A stretch of 40,752 nt of DNA from Bacteroidia bacterium. Its GTDB lineage: Bacteria; Bacteroidota; Bacteroidia; 2-12-FULL-35-15. Both the position numbers and the translations under genes were made by a program. Below the pieces are notes generated by a model. It saw nothing but the letters and a program-made list of their open reading frames with translations, did not search any database and was not told where the DNA came from. Shown here in pieces: positions 9,054-17,600 of this stretch. Every line of letters starts with the position of its first letter. Within the stretch, counting starts at the first letter, position 1. The stretch covers positions 1 through 40,752 of the forward strand of contig JAGVJJ010000012.1 of assembly GCA_020051175.1 (NCBI GenBank), written 5' to 3'.

Positions 9054-10289
9054 CTAAATTTTTGTTTTTGTTTCCTGGATCAGTATATCCTTCGCCAGTT
9101 TCATCGGAACGCTGATGTATTTCTTCTCCATGTACGATAATATTTTATCCAATACTTCTTTTGATTCCGAGTCAAGGCTCAAAAGCTCTTTCGCAAACAC
9201 TTCATTCGCTGTTTCCCTTATTTCTTTCACCTTTTTAGGAACTTCGCTCATTGCCAGCTCCACCTTACGTGCTTTCAGCAAATGCTGGAATTCAGCAACA
9301 TTTTTTTCAATGATTGCGTGGCATGCATGAAGTTCCTGTTCACGTGCCATCAGGTTTTCTTTAGCAACTTCCTGAAGGTTATTAATAGCAATCAGGTTTA
9401 CATCGTAGTTATTCAAAATCTCCGTATCCAAATCATTCGGAATAGCAAGGTCAATCACAACTTTTTTGGACTTATCGGTACCAATAAGGCTTTTATAAAC
9501 AGCTGGAGTGATAATACTTTCAGCTGCACCTGTGCAGGTTACAATAATATCGAATCCTTCTTTGTAATTCTGAAGTTGAGAAAGCGGGTATGCTTTACCG
9601 TTCAGTTCCTCGGCCAGTTTTTGTGCATTGGAAAGTGTACGGTTGAATATTGTGAAATTAGCAAATTTGTGCTTTTTCAGGTATTTGGCCATAGTGGTGT
9701 TGGTAACACCGGAGCCTATGATAAGAAAACGTGCATCCTGCTTTACATTCAGCTCACGCAGCCTGCGGTACGCCAGAGATACTACAGATACAGGGTTACG
9801 GGCAATATTGGTATGCGTATATACTTCTTTTGCAACTTCAACCGTTTTTTTGATGGCCATACGGATCAAATCCCCTGTAAGGCCATATTCATTGCATTTT
9901 TCGTAGGCATTGCGTACCTGGGTAATGATTTCGCGTTCACCAACAACTAATGAGTCAATAGAGGATGCTACGCTGAACAGGTGTGTTAACGCATCCGGAC
10001 CTTCAAAAACCTGTGCATTTGCCTTGGCCCATTTAATTTCCACTTCAGTCCAGCCAGGGTTAAACGAAACGAAAAAATTATCCAGAAAAATAGAATTGAT
10101 GCTTTCAGGACTGGAAACAATGAATTCCACACGGTTGCAGGTGGAGAGGTATAGCAATTCATCAAGCCCTGCATTTTGCTTTAGAAAATGCAAACGGGCC
10201 TGTAAATCAGCTTCTTCGATATGAAGTTTGCCAATATCATTGATATCGGTTGCTTTGTGTGTAAATGCTATGATTTTAATTTTATCCAC
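9054..10289 (-). CDS. hemA: Glutamyl-tRNA reductase
   Basis: A 411-residue enzyme that reduces glutamyl-tRNA(Glu) to glutamate-1-semialdehyde with NADPH, the first committed step of C5-pathway tetrapyrrole synthesis. The catalytic cysteine is C51 in YLSTCNRVEF. GEREIITQVRNAYE and ARNPVSVVSLA follow in the catalytic domain. An NADPH-binding Rossmann domain starts at ARFLIIGSGVTNTTMAKYL, with FNRTLSNAQKLAEEL and VTCTGAAESII. A C-terminal dimerisation helix bundle completes the protein. Length is typical. It lies immediately upstream of the fused hemCD gene, so this region holds three enzyme activities of the pathway; the intervening terminator suggests partly independent expression. Confidence 0.96.
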   Translation of the reverse strand: MDKIKIIAFTHKATDINDIGKLHIEEADLQARLHFLKQNAGLDELLYLSTCNRVEFIVSSPESINSIFLDNFFVSFNPGWTEVEIKWAKANAQVFEGPDALTHLFSVASSIDSLVVGEREIITQVRNAYEKCNEYGLTGDLIRMAIKKTVEVAKEVYTHTNIARNPVSVVSLAYRRLRELNVKQDARFLIIGSGVTNTTMAKYLKKHKFANFTIFNRTLSNAQKLAEELNGKAYPLSQLQNYKEGFDIIVTCTGAAESIITPAVYKSLIGTDKSKKVVIDLAIPNDLDTEILNNYDVNLIAINNLQEVAKENLMAREQELHACHAIIEKNVAEFQHLLKARKVELAMSEVPKKVKEIRETANEVFAKELLSLDSESKEVLDKILSYMEKKYISVPMKLAKDILIQETKTKI

Positions 10290-10466
10290 CTCAAATCTTT
10301 AATCCTTACAAATTTCGGCTGTTTTTCCGGCTTTATTGTCATGGAATTGTCAGAACATCAATTTGGAAAGATTCTAAATAGACAATTCGAGTATTTTAGT
10401 ATGTAATATTTAATATTTAAAATATAACTGGCAGGAAAAATAAAATTCTTAATTTTATTTTTTAAT

Positions 10467-10474
10467 TAATTTTG
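10467..10474 (+). promoter_or_regulatory. Putative -7 element of the SBBP-repeat gene
   Basis: TAATTTTG (10467-10474) fits TAnnTTTG and lies 18 bp before the ATG at 10493. No good TTTG is present at the expected -33 position, so this is only a partial promoter match, in an AT-rich spacer. Confidence 0.35.
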
Positions 10475-10492
10475 TGAACAGAACGATTCGTT

Positions 10493-11842
10493 ATGAGGAT
10501 ACTGTTACTTTGCCTTTTTTTATTTTGTTTTATTGCTTCCGATGCTCAGCAGAAGCCTTGGGAATGTATCCAGACAGAAGGCGATTGCTGCGCCTTTGCA
10601 AAATGTATTACTTCTGATGAAGCCGGGAACAGCTACGTAACAGGTTGGTTCAACAGTAATTCAGTTGCTTTGGGATCGGGTGCATTGAAATTCACTTCAT
10701 TGAATTCCGGTGGAAATATGAGTATTGTTAAATACGATACCAAAGGTGCGGTAGTTTGGGCAAAAGGCACTGTAAGCTCTGAAAGTATGCCGTCCTTGTC
10801 ATCTGTTATTGATAAAGACGGCAACAGTTATATAACCGGTTTGTTTGGTGGGCAATCTGCGTTTGATGCACCTCCGGTGCCTGGTATCTATAAGGATTCA
10901 TCCACTATGACTGTTGTAAAGTTTGATACCAAAGGACATATTTTGTGGCAAAAGAATGAAGCCGCCAACAGTAAATCAACATCTATAGCTATTGATAAAA
11001 ATAAAAATGTTTATGTAACTGGTTGGTTTATTGGGGACTACACTACTTTTGGCACTATCGTTTTAAAAAATCCGGAGATGTGTGCAAAGAAATTCTTTGT
11101 TGTCAAATACGATCCTTCCGGTAATGTTCTATGGGCAAGAACCACAGGCGGTAAGGGAGATGTTGAGCCTTCTTCACTTGTAACCGGCCCGGCCGGAAAT
11201 ATTATTATAACGGGTACATTCTATGGAAATCCTGTTTTTGATACCACTTCGCTGAAAAGCGAAAATGACTATTACGACATATTTATTGTAAAATACAATG
11301 CTGAAGGTCAGTTAGTATGGGGCAAAAAATGCGGGGGAAGTTTTTCGGATTATTCTACTTCCATATCTGTCGACAAGGATGCCAATAACTATATAAGCGG
11401 CTATTTTTCAGGATCTTCAATGGTTTTGGATACAACTAAGCTTACACGTAAAACGCCTGGAACCATGGATGATTTTAATATTTTTATTGCTAAATTTGAT
11501 AAGCACGGAAACCTGGTTTGGGCAAAGAGTGCAGATGATAGCGGCAATGGTTACCCGGACAGGCTTGCAATTACCAATGATAAAGCCGGAAACTGCTATA
11601 TTGGAGGAAATTTTGATGGTGGCAATTTTAGTTTTGGCGGGAGTAAATTAAGTACAAATTGTACCAGTACCTCCAATTTTATATTGAAACTCAATGGTTC
11701 AGGTAAGGTGTTGTGGCTGAAGAATTTAGGAGATGGGAATTGCAATTCCCTCGCCTCTTTTTATGTAGATAACAAGCAAAATTGCCGTGCAATTATAGGT
11801 TCACCCCAAAGCTTCCACATGTTTGTTTTTAAGGCAAATTAA
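10493..11842 (+). CDS. Secreted SBBP-repeat (beta-propeller-like) protein
   Basis: A 449-residue exported protein. Residues 1-18 form a signal peptide ending near IASDAQQ. The body is at least six degenerate repeats of about 55-60 residues, each with a core of the type D-x-x-G-N-x-Y-x-T-G-x-F followed by F-D/G and FIVKYD-x-x-G-x-x-W (for example DEAGNSYVTGWF, DKDGNSYITGLF, DKNKNVYVTGWF, DKDANNYISGYF, DKAGNCYIGGNF). This is the SBBP (seven-bladed beta-propeller) repeat signature. No C-terminal type IX sorting domain is visible, unlike many secreted SBBP proteins in this phylum; the final sequence ends AIIGSPQSFHMFVFKAN. Function is unknown, probably binding or scaffolding outside the inner membrane. 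Confidence 0.82.
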   Translation: MRILLLCLFLFCFIASDAQQKPWECIQTEGDCCAFAKCITSDEAGNSYVTGWFNSNSVALGSGALKFTSLNSGGNMSIVKYDTKGAVVWAKGTVSSESMPSLSSVIDKDGNSYITGLFGGQSAFDAPPVPGIYKDSSTMTVVKFDTKGHILWQKNEAANSKSTSIAIDKNKNVYVTGWFIGDYTTFGTIVLKNPEMCAKKFFVVKYDPSGNVLWARTTGGKGDVEPSSLVTGPAGNIIITGTFYGNPVFDTTSLKSENDYYDIFIVKYNAEGQLVWGKKCGGSFSDYSTSISVDKDANNYISGYFSGSSMVLDTTKLTRKTPGTMDDFNIFIAKFDKHGNLVWAKSADDSGNGYPDRLAITNDKAGNCYIGGNFDGGNFSFGGSKLSTNCTSTSNFILKLNGSGKVLWLKNLGDGNCNSLASFYVDNKQNCRAIIGSPQSFHMFVFKAN

Positions 11843-11900
11843 ACTTTCCCATTTGTATTCTGCACTTTTTATTAATTTTCAACATTTTATTTGTGAATTA

Positions 11901-11933
11901 TTTTGTGCGAAACAAAAAAACTACGTATCTTCG
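11901..11933 (+). promoter_or_regulatory. Promoter of the rplM ribosomal operon
   Basis: TTTTG (11901-11905), 20 bp, then TATCTTCG (11926-11933), a 7/8 match to TAnnTTTG. It lies 56 bp upstream of the GTG start of rplM and would give a leader of about 50 nt. Confidence 0.72.
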
Positions 11934-11989
11934 CAACCCCAAATTGAAAAAATTGGATTTTAAGAACATTAATCAATACTAAAAATAAA

Positions 11990-12445
11990 GTGGAAGCATT
12001 AAGTTACAAAACAGTTTCAGCAAGCAAAGAAACCGTAAACAAAGGCTGGGTATTAATAGATGCCGAAGACCAGATTTTAGGCCGTTTGAGCTCTCAGGTG
12101 GCTTATATTTTAAGAGGCAAAAACAAAACTAATTTTACCCCTCACACGGATACTGGTGATAATGTAATCATTATCAATGCTGATAAGGTAAAGTTAACTG
12201 GTAAAAAAATAACTGATAAAGAGTATGTTCGTTATACAGGACATCCAGGCGGACAGCGTTTCGCTACTCCGAAAGAGTTATTGAACAGAAAACCTACTGA
12301 AGTTGTAAGGCTGGCTGTTAACGGTATGTTGCCAAAAAACAAATTGGGTAATGCATTGAAAAAGAATGTATATATCTATGCCGGTGCAGAGCATCCACAT
12401 GCAGCACAGCAACCAAAAGAAATCAAAATCAATACAACTAAATAA
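11990..12445 (+). CDS. rplM: 50S ribosomal protein L13
   Basis: A 151-residue L13, an early-assembling large-subunit protein bound to 23S rRNA. Family stretches are SYKTVSASKETVNKGWVLIDAED at the N-terminus, ILGRLSSQVAYILRGKNK, DNVIIINADKVKLTGKK, YTGHPGGQR and the C-terminal VNGMLPKNKLGN and AGAEHPHAAQQP. Translation begins at a GTG; there is no upstream ATG in frame after the promoter, and the N-terminus aligns with Bacteroidota L13 proteins that begin one residue before the conserved LSYKT. It is the first gene of rplM-rpsI-rpsB-tsf, and rpsI follows after 5 bp. Confidence 0.97.
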   Translation: MEALSYKTVSASKETVNKGWVLIDAEDQILGRLSSQVAYILRGKNKTNFTPHTDTGDNVIIINADKVKLTGKKITDKEYVRYTGHPGGQRFATPKELLNRKPTEVVRLAVNGMLPKNKLGNALKKNVYIYAGAEHPHAAQQPKEIKINTTK

Positions 12446-12450
12446 AAACA

Positions 12451-12837
12451 ATGGAAGTAGCAAATACTCTTGGTAGAAGAAAAACCGCTGTAGCACGTGC
12501 TTACGTGCAAAAAGGAACTGGTGCTATTGTAGTCAACGATAAAGACTACAAAGACTATTTCACAACATCCGTTTTACAGTACAAAATCACTCAGGCTTTT
12601 GGTGTTACTAAAACACTAGGCGAATACGATGTGAAGATAAATGTAAAAGGGGGCGGGGTAACAGGACAGGCCGAAGCTGTTCGTTTGGCAATTGCCCGTG
12701 CTTTAGTAGAAATGGATGCAAATCTTAAACCAGCTTTGAAAGCTGATGGTTTAATGACACGTAATCCGAAAATGGTTGAACGTAAAAAACCAGGTCAGAA
12801 AAAAGCACGTAAACGTTTCCAATTCAGTAAACGTTAA
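12451..12837 (+). CDS. rpsI: 30S ribosomal protein S9
   Basis: A 128-residue S9, the small-subunit protein whose basic C-terminal tail reaches the P-site tRNA. Family stretches are NTLGRRKTAVARAYVQKGTG at the start, VNVKGGG-type NVKGGGVTGQAEAVRLAIARAL in the middle, and the tail PKMVERKKPGQKKARKRFQFSKR, ending in the conserved KR. It is co-transcribed with rplM 5 bp upstream. A competing open frame that starts inside its 3' end at 12776 is an artefactual extension of rpsB. Confidence 0.97.
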   Translation: MEVANTLGRRKTAVARAYVQKGTGAIVVNDKDYKDYFTTSVLQYKITQAFGVTKTLGEYDVKINVKGGGVTGQAEAVRLAIARALVEMDANLKPALKADGLMTRNPKMVERKKPGQKKARKRFQFSKR

Positions 12838-12880
12838 GAATTATCATCTAACTAAAGTATTAATCATAAACAAAGACGAA

Positions 12881-13750
12881 ATGTCATCAAGAACAAATTT
12901 TAATGAACTATTAGAAGCCGGAGCTCACTTCGGTCACTTGAAAAGAAAATGGAACCCGGCTATGGCTCCATACATTTTCACTGAAAAAAATGGTATCCAC
13001 ATCATCGATTTGAATAAAACTGCAGTGAAAGTTACAGAAGCTGCTGAAGCATTGAAACAAATCGCAAAATCAGGAAAGAAAATTCTTTTTGTTGCTACTA
13101 AAAAACAAGCGAAAGATATCGTTGCAGACAGAGTAAAACCAACTGGTATGCCTTACGTTACTGAGCGTTGGCCAGGTGGTATGCTTACCAACTTTGCTAC
13201 TATCCGCAAAGCTGTTAAGAAAATGGCTACCATCGACAAAATGAGCTCTGATGGAACTTTTGCGAACATTTCTAAAAAAGAAAAATTGCAAATTTCCCGT
13301 GAGCGTGCTAAACTGGAAACAAACTTGGGCAGTATTGCTGACCTTACCCGTTTGCCGGCAGCATTGTTCATTGTTGATATTTCTAAAGAGCACATCGCTG
13401 TTGCAGAAGCTAGACGTCTGAACATCCCTACTTTTGCTATTGTTGATACCAACTCTGACCCTAACCAGGTAGATTACCCAATCCCTGCTAACGATGATGC
13501 TTCTACATCTATCATCCTTATCACAAACATCATTACCAAAGCTATCGAAGAAGGATTGGCGGAGCGTAAAGTGGATAAAGAAAGCGCAGCTGCTGAAGAA
13601 AAGGAAACTAAAACTTCACGCAATGATGCTGAAAAATTGGTAGCTGGAACAAAATTCAAATCGGCTGACGAAGATGCTGAAGTTGTAACTGCTAAGAAAA
13701 CTGGCGGTGCAGCAGCAGCTAAAAAAACTACAAGGCCAAGAAAAAGCTAA
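12881..13750 (+). CDS. rpsB: 30S ribosomal protein S2
   Basis: A 289-residue S2 of the small-subunit body. The N-terminus MSSRTNFNELLEAGAHFGHLKRKWNP is diagnostic, as are IHIIDLNKT, LFVATKKQAKDIV, RWPGGMLTNF, LPAALFIVDISKEHIAVAEARRL and IPTFAIVDTNSDP. The frame extends 35 codons upstream into rpsI, but those residues are the Lys/Asn-rich out-of-frame reading of the S9 tail, so the ATG at 12881 is the start. The last ~55 residues form an Ala/Lys/Glu-rich extension (AAAAKKTTRPRKS at the end) beyond the usual S2 core, as in many Bacteroidota. Confidence 0.97.
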   Translation: MSSRTNFNELLEAGAHFGHLKRKWNPAMAPYIFTEKNGIHIIDLNKTAVKVTEAAEALKQIAKSGKKILFVATKKQAKDIVADRVKPTGMPYVTERWPGGMLTNFATIRKAVKKMATIDKMSSDGTFANISKKEKLQISRERAKLETNLGSIADLTRLPAALFIVDISKEHIAVAEARRLNIPTFAIVDTNSDPNQVDYPIPANDDASTSIILITNIITKAIEEGLAERKVDKESAAAEEKETKTSRNDAEKLVAGTKFKSADEDAEVVTAKKTGGAAAAKKTTRPRKS

Positions 13751-13752
13751 TT

Positions 13753-13840
13753 TTAGATATGAGATGTGAGATTTTAGATATGAGATTTAATTTCTCATAC
13801 TTGGTATCTCACGTCTCAAATCTCATATCTCAAATCTAAT
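13753..13840. repeat. Heptad-based imperfect inverted repeat between rpsB and tsf
   Basis: The spacer is built from 7-nt units of the type GAGATNT (GAGATGT, GAGATTT, GAGATAT, GAGACGT, some TAGATAT). The left part (13753-13790) reads in units on the plus strand and the right part (about 13805-13840) in units on the minus strand. The transcript can therefore form a long imperfect hairpin. There is no T run after it, so it is not a typical terminator. Confidence 0.65.
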
Positions 13841-13849
13841 TCAAAAAAT

Positions 13850-14686
13850 ATGACTACAATGGCTATTACAGCAGCAGAAATCAACAAACTAAGACAAATG
13901 ACCGGTGCCGGTATGATGGATTGCAAAAAAGCATTAACTGAGGCAAATGGTGATTTCGAAAAAGCAATTGATGAATTACGTAAAAAAGGTCAAAAAATAG
14001 CAGCTAACCGTAGCGACCGTGATGCGAAAGAAGGCGTTATTATTGCTAAAACAACTGCAGATAATAAACGTGGTGCTGTAATCAGCATCAACTGCGAAAC
14101 TGACTTCGTTGCTAAAAATGAAGACTTCGGTAGATTCGTAGCAAACGTATTGGAAATTGCTATCGCTAAAAACCCAAAAACAGCTGAGGATCTAAAAGCA
14201 TTGGCTTACGATAACAACATCACTATTGCTGATAAATTAATTGAGCAAACTGGTGTTATTGGTGAGAAAATTGAATTGAAAGCTTACGAAATTGTTGAAG
14301 CTCCTTTTGTTATTGCTTACAACCACCCTGGTAACAGACTGGCTACATTGGTTGGGTTCAGCTCTGCTTCTGTAAAAGAAGATGTTGCGAAAGATGTGGC
14401 AATGCAGGTTGCGGCTATGGCTCCTGTAGCGGTTGATAAAGGTGATGTTTCTACTGAAACACTTCAGCGCGAAATTGAAATCGGTAAAGAACAAGCACGT
14501 CAGGAAGGTAAACCTGAAGATATGCTTGAGAAAATTGCAATGGGTAAACTGAATAAGTTCTACAAAGAATCTACATTGTTGAACCAGGAGTTTATCAAAG
14601 ACAACAAGCAAACAGTAGCTCAATACTTATCAAGCTCTGAAAAAGGCTTAACAGTTACAGGATTCAAACGAATCGCTCTAAGCTAA
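13850..14686 (+). CDS. tsf: Translation elongation factor Ts
   Basis: A 278-residue guanine-nucleotide exchange factor for EF-Tu. The UBA-like N-terminus with EINKLRQMTGAGMMDCKKALTEANGDFEKAIDELRKKG is diagnostic; the core contains GAVISINCETDFVAKNEDF with the invariant TDFVAKN, and later HPGNRLATLVGF. Two starts are possible, the ATG at 13850 and the ATG at 13859; the latter gives MAITAAEINKL, closer to the usual start. It follows rpsB, separated by the heptad hairpin, and ends before a strong terminator. Confidence 0.96.
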   Translation: MTTMAITAAEINKLRQMTGAGMMDCKKALTEANGDFEKAIDELRKKGQKIAANRSDRDAKEGVIIAKTTADNKRGAVISINCETDFVAKNEDFGRFVANVLEIAIAKNPKTAEDLKALAYDNNITIADKLIEQTGVIGEKIELKAYEIVEAPFVIAYNHPGNRLATLVGFSSASVKEDVAKDVAMQVAAMAPVAVDKGDVSTETLQREIEIGKEQARQEGKPEDMLEKIAMGKLNKFYKESTLLNQEFIKDNKQTVAQYLSSSEKGLTVTGFKRIALS

Positions 14687-14703
14687 ATAAATTATTTAAA
14701 AAG

Positions 14704-14732
14704 AAGTCCCGATTAATTCGGGACTTTTTTTT
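14704..14732 (+). terminator. Rho-independent terminator after tsf
   Basis: A 9-bp stem AAGTCCCGA (14704-14712) pairs with TCGGGACTT (14718-14726) across a 5-nt loop and is followed by an uninterrupted T run to 14732, just after the tsf stop codon. Confidence 0.92.
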
Positions 14733-14838
14733 GGACTGAAATTTAATCAACCTGATAACTGTATTCGAAATACGGTAGTTTACAATAATTTTAAAACCTA
14801 TAATTTCATTTTTTTAATATAATAAACAATCCATATCT

Positions 14839-15546
14839 ATGAAATACAAACGCATCCTTTTAAAGCTTAGTGGAGAGGCCCTGATGGGCAATAAACAATT
14901 TGGTATTGACAATGAAAGGCTTTCGCAGTATGCCACGCAGATAAAGGAAATTGCGGACCTGGGCGTGCAGGTTGCGGTTGTTATTGGTGGTGGAAATATT
15001 TTCCGCGGTATACAGGCCGAAGAAGGCGGTATGGACCGTGTGCATGGAGATTATATGGGAATGCTGGCTACTGTAATCAATTCAATGGCTTTGCAATCAG
15101 CGCTTGAAAAAATTGGTGTGGAAACCCGCTTGCAGAGCGCCATAAAAATGGAACAGATCTGTGAGCCCTTCATTCGTAGAAAAGCGGTTCGCCACCTGGA
15201 AAAGAACCGTGTCGTGATTTTTGGTGCCGGTACCGGAAACCCCTATTTTACAACCGATACAGCAGCTACTTTACGTGCTATTGAAATTGAGGCCGAAGTG
15301 GTATTGAAAGGCACCCGTGTTGACGGTATCTACACTGCTGATCCTGAAAAAGATAAAACAGCAACAAAATACGATGTGGTTACTTTCAACGAAGTATATG
15401 AAAAAGGTCTGGAAGTAATGGATATGACGGCATTTACCCTTTGCAATGAGAACAAGCTCCCGATCATTATTTTTGATATGAACAAAGTGGGTAATCTTAA
15501 AAAAATCATTGAAGGCAGCCGTGTAGGAACACTGGTGGAATTTTAA
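14839..15546 (+). CDS. pyrH: UMP kinase
   Basis: A 235-residue amino-acid-kinase-fold enzyme that phosphorylates UMP to UDP with ATP in pyrimidine nucleotide synthesis. Visible motifs are [13 protein letters not shown] at the N-terminus, [32 protein letters not shown], the [25 protein letters not shown] block that binds substrate, [18 protein letters not shown], and MDMTAFTLC. Length is typical of the bacterial hexameric enzyme. It is flanked by terminators on both sides, so it is probably its own transcription unit although it lies in the conserved tsf-pyrH-frr order. Confidence 0.97.
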   Translation: MKYKRILLKLSGEALMGNKQFGIDNERLSQYATQIKEIADLGVQVAVVIGGGNIFRGIQAEEGGMDRVHGDYMGMLATVINSMALQSALEKIGVETRLQSAIKMEQICEPFIRRKAVRHLEKNRVVIFGAGTGNPYFTTDTAATLRAIEIEAEVVLKGTRVDGIYTADPEKDKTATKYDVVTFNEVYEKGLEVMDMTAFTLCNENKLPIIIFDMNKVGNLKKIIEGSRVGTLVEF

Positions 15547-15567
15547 ACGGTTGTATACCGGATTTAC

Positions 15568-15624
15568 AGCCACAGATTCACAGATTTAATAATTGTATAA
15601 TCTGTGAATCTGTGGCTTAATTTT
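15568..15624 (+). terminator. Terminator of pyrH with 19-bp perfect stem made of octad repeats
   Basis: The arms 15568-15586 and 15599-15617 are perfectly complementary over 19 bp, with a 12-nt loop. Each arm contains two tandem copies of the octamer CACAGATT or its complement AATCTGTG. A T-rich stretch follows (to about 15626). Confidence 0.8.
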
Positions 15625-15649
15625 TTAAAAAGAAGAGTATTTAACTAGT

Positions 15650-15679
15650 TTTGAGACCAGCAAAAAAATAATACCTTTG
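15650..15679 (+). promoter_or_regulatory. Promoter of frr
   Basis: TTTG (15650-15653), 18 bp, then TACCTTTG (15672-15679), an exact TAnnTTTG match. It lies 30 bp upstream of the frr ATG and immediately follows the pyrH terminator. Confidence 0.7.
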
Positions 15680-15708
15680 CACGGTCTTAATTACCAAATT
15701 TTATAATC

Positions 15709-16272
15709 ATGAACGAGGATATTCAATTTATATTAGATACAGCAAAAGAGCAGATGGATAAAGCCGTAACGCATCTTGAATCTGAACTGGTAAAAGTGCG
15801 TGCAGGCAAAGCCAGTCCTTCTATGCTGGAAGGAATTCAGGTGGACTATTATGGTGCAAGGACTCCATTGAACCAGGTTGCTAATATAAATACCGGTGAT
15901 GCGCGTACCTTGATTATCCAGCCTTGGGAAAAATCAATGCTTACCCCTATAGAAAAAGCGATCCAAGCTGCAAACATCGGCCTTAACCCGCAAAATGATG
16001 GTGTTATTATCCGTATCCTTGTTCCTGCACTAACAGAGGAGCGCAGAAGGGATTTAGTGAAAAAAGCAAAATCAGAGGCTGAAACAGCTAAGGTGAGTAT
16101 GCGTTCTATTCGTAAAGAAGCAAATGAAGAATTGAAAAAGCTTCAAAAGTCCGGCACTCCGGAAGACGAAGTAAAAGAAGGTGAAAACAAAGTACAGCAG
16201 CTTACCGATGCTTATGTTATCAAGTGCGATAAGCATCTTGAAGTAAAAGAAAAAGAGATTATGACGGTGTAA
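15709..16272 (+). CDS. frr: Ribosome recycling factor
   Basis: A 187-residue factor that, with EF-G, splits post-termination ribosomes. The family signature is clear: MDKAVTHLESELVKVRAGKASPSMLEGIQVDYYGARTPLNQVANI, then RTLIIQPWEKSMLTPIEKAIQAANIGLNPQNDG, then IRILVPALTEERRRDLVKKAKSEAETAKVSMRSIRKEANEELKKL. Length is typical. It has its own promoter and a terminator just downstream, and converges on the NlpC/P60 gene. Confidence 0.97.
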   Translation: MNEDIQFILDTAKEQMDKAVTHLESELVKVRAGKASPSMLEGIQVDYYGARTPLNQVANINTGDARTLIIQPWEKSMLTPIEKAIQAANIGLNPQNDGVIIRILVPALTEERRRDLVKKAKSEAETAKVSMRSIRKEANEELKKLQKSGTPEDEVKEGENKVQQLTDAYVIKCDKHLEVKEKEIMTV

Positions 16273-16296
16273 ATTTGTTATATTGAGATTAAAATG

Positions 16297-16333
16297 AAGC
16301 GCATAGTTAATATATAATTGTGCGCTTTTTTTT
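16297..16333 (+). terminator. Rho-independent terminator of frr
   Basis: AAGCGCA (16297-16303) pairs with TGCGCTT (16321-16327) over a 17-nt AT-rich loop and is followed by a T run to 16333. It touches the end of the convergent NlpC/P60 gene. Confidence 0.82.
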
Positions 16334-16871
16334 AGAGATCATTATTCCAGAAAATCCTTCCGCCCTTATAAAATGTATTCTTATAATACGTTTCATCAAG
16401 GTCATTGATCATAACACCACCTTTCACTGAAGCATGCGCAAACTTGTTGTTGCCTAAGTAGATTCCAACATGGGAAATACGGCCTTTCTTGATCTTGAAA
16501 AAAACAATATCACCTTCCTGTAATTCATTTTTTTCCACGGGTGTTACTTTTTTCCATATATCTGCTGAACCTCCCGCTAATTCAACACAATAGGCACACT
16601 TATACATTTCAGCTACAAACCCGGAACAGTCAATTCCTTTTTTACTTTCCCCCGAGTATTTATAACGCGTGCCCACCCAGTCATACACCTGGTAATAAAG
16701 ATAGGGAGTGGCCGCAGAATCAGGTTTTAAGGCATAATTGGAGTAATATTGCACCATAGCGGCTTTTTCCGCATTTGCTTTGGCTTTTGCTTTGCGCTTT
16801 TTCTGCTTTTTTGATTGGGCACTCAAAAGCAATGGTATAAGTACTAACAGAAGAACAAGATATCGCTTCAT
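16332..16871 (-). CDS. NlpC/P60 (C40) family cell-wall endopeptidase
   Basis: A 179-residue exported peptidase predicted to cleave peptidoglycan stem peptides. Residues 1-18 form a signal peptide (KRYLVLLLVLIPLLLSAQS), followed by a Lys/Ala-rich linker (20-37). The C40 domain covers about 57-175. The catalytic cysteine is C82 in KGIDCSGFVAEMY, the histidine H134 in ISHVGIYLGNN, and the third polar residue H146 in KFAHAS. It lies 15 bp downstream of the methyltransferase gene on the same strand. No SH3 or LysM targeting domain is visible. Confidence 0.93.
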   Translation of the reverse strand: MKRYLVLLLVLIPLLLSAQSKKQKKRKAKAKANAEKAAMVQYYSNYALKPDSAATPYLYYQVYDWVGTRYKYSGESKKGIDCSGFVAEMYKCAYCVELAGGSADIWKKVTPVEKNELQEGDIVFFKIKKGRISHVGIYLGNNKFAHASVKGGVMINDLDETYYKNTFYKGGRIFWNNDL

Positions 16872-16886
16872 CCAGACTTTGAAAGA

Positions 16887-17471
16887 TTACTTCTTCTTAA
16901 AGTTAATAAATAATTCTCTGCCAGCTCTTGGTTTAATGGAATTGTAACAGGTTTCAAATACTTTAAAATCGAAAGCATCATTAAATAATACCTCATATTC
17001 CTTGCTGCTTGCACCAAAGGGAGGAGTACTGGCATTTAAAGGGTCTGTAAATACCACGCCAACAAGCTTTCCCGTAGGTTTTAATAGCTTGTGCATTTGT
17101 TTTACATAAGCTGTGCGAAGGGTAGGAGATAAGGCACAAAAGAAAGTCTGTTCCAGTATCAAATCATATTGACCTTCATGCAGAAAAAAATCAGCGTGGA
17201 GTAATTGCTCATCAGGAAAATCAGGAAAGCGTTGCTTTATATTTTTCAGGGGCTCATCTGAAATATCAATAACAAACACATTTTTAAAGCCTTTATTAAA
17301 AAGGTATTCAGCCTCATAGGCACTCCCTGCACCAGGGATCAGGATAGATAAATTCTTATCCGTAATCTGATCAATATACTCTTTCAAAGGAGTAGAGGGG
17401 GCGCCTAAATCCCAGCCCGTATCCTTATCCTGGTATCGTTTGGTCCAATATGCCGCATCGAATGGGTTCAT
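16887..17471 (-). CDS. TPMT-like SAM-dependent methyltransferase
   Basis: A 194-residue class I methyltransferase of the thiopurine S-methyltransferase (TPMT) superfamily. The N-terminal FDAAYWTKRYQDKDTGWDLGAPSTPLKEYID is typical of that group (Trp-Asp-Leu-Gly then Pro). SAM motif I is LIPGAGSAYEAEYLF, the acidic strand 2 end is VFVIDISDEPLKN, and LILEQTFFCALSPTLRTAYV follows as the substrate-side segment. The natural substrate is unknown; relatives methylate thiols, halides or selenium/tellurium compounds. It shares strand and spacing with the NlpC/P60 gene. Confidence 0.88.
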   Translation of the reverse strand: MNPFDAAYWTKRYQDKDTGWDLGAPSTPLKEYIDQITDKNLSILIPGAGSAYEAEYLFNKGFKNVFVIDISDEPLKNIKQRFPDFPDEQLLHADFFLHEGQYDLILEQTFFCALSPTLRTAYVKQMHKLLKPTGKLVGVVFTDPLNASTPPFGASSKEYEVLFNDAFDFKVFETCYNSIKPRAGRELFINFKKK

Positions 17472-17480
17472 TGTTATTTG

Positions 17481-17600
17481 TTATTGGGTTATTGGGTTAT
17501 GGCTATCGGTTATTGATTATTGGGTTATTGAATAAGAGAAATAAAATTCGCTGTTATTTCTAAACTTCTATTTCCTAACAGTTAACATATAACCCAATAA
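17481..17600. repeat. Octad-repeat spacer with inverted copy
   Basis: The spacer starts with tandem TTATTGGG octamers (17481-17488, 17489-17496) and more degenerate copies to about 17530. An inverted copy, ATAACCCAATAA, lies at 17589-17600, so the ends can pair over 12 bp. It separates two minus-strand methyltransferase genes. Confidence 0.6.

Noticed and set aside
9282..9950. 222-residue open frame on the plus strand
   Set aside because: It lies wholly inside hemA on the opposite strand; composition is Phe/Ile/Asn-rich with no domain, typical of an antisense shadow.
12776..12880. 35-codon N-terminal extension of rpsB
   Set aside because: It overlaps the 3' end of rpsI in another frame, and MSSRTNFNELLEAG at 12881 matches the normal S2 start.
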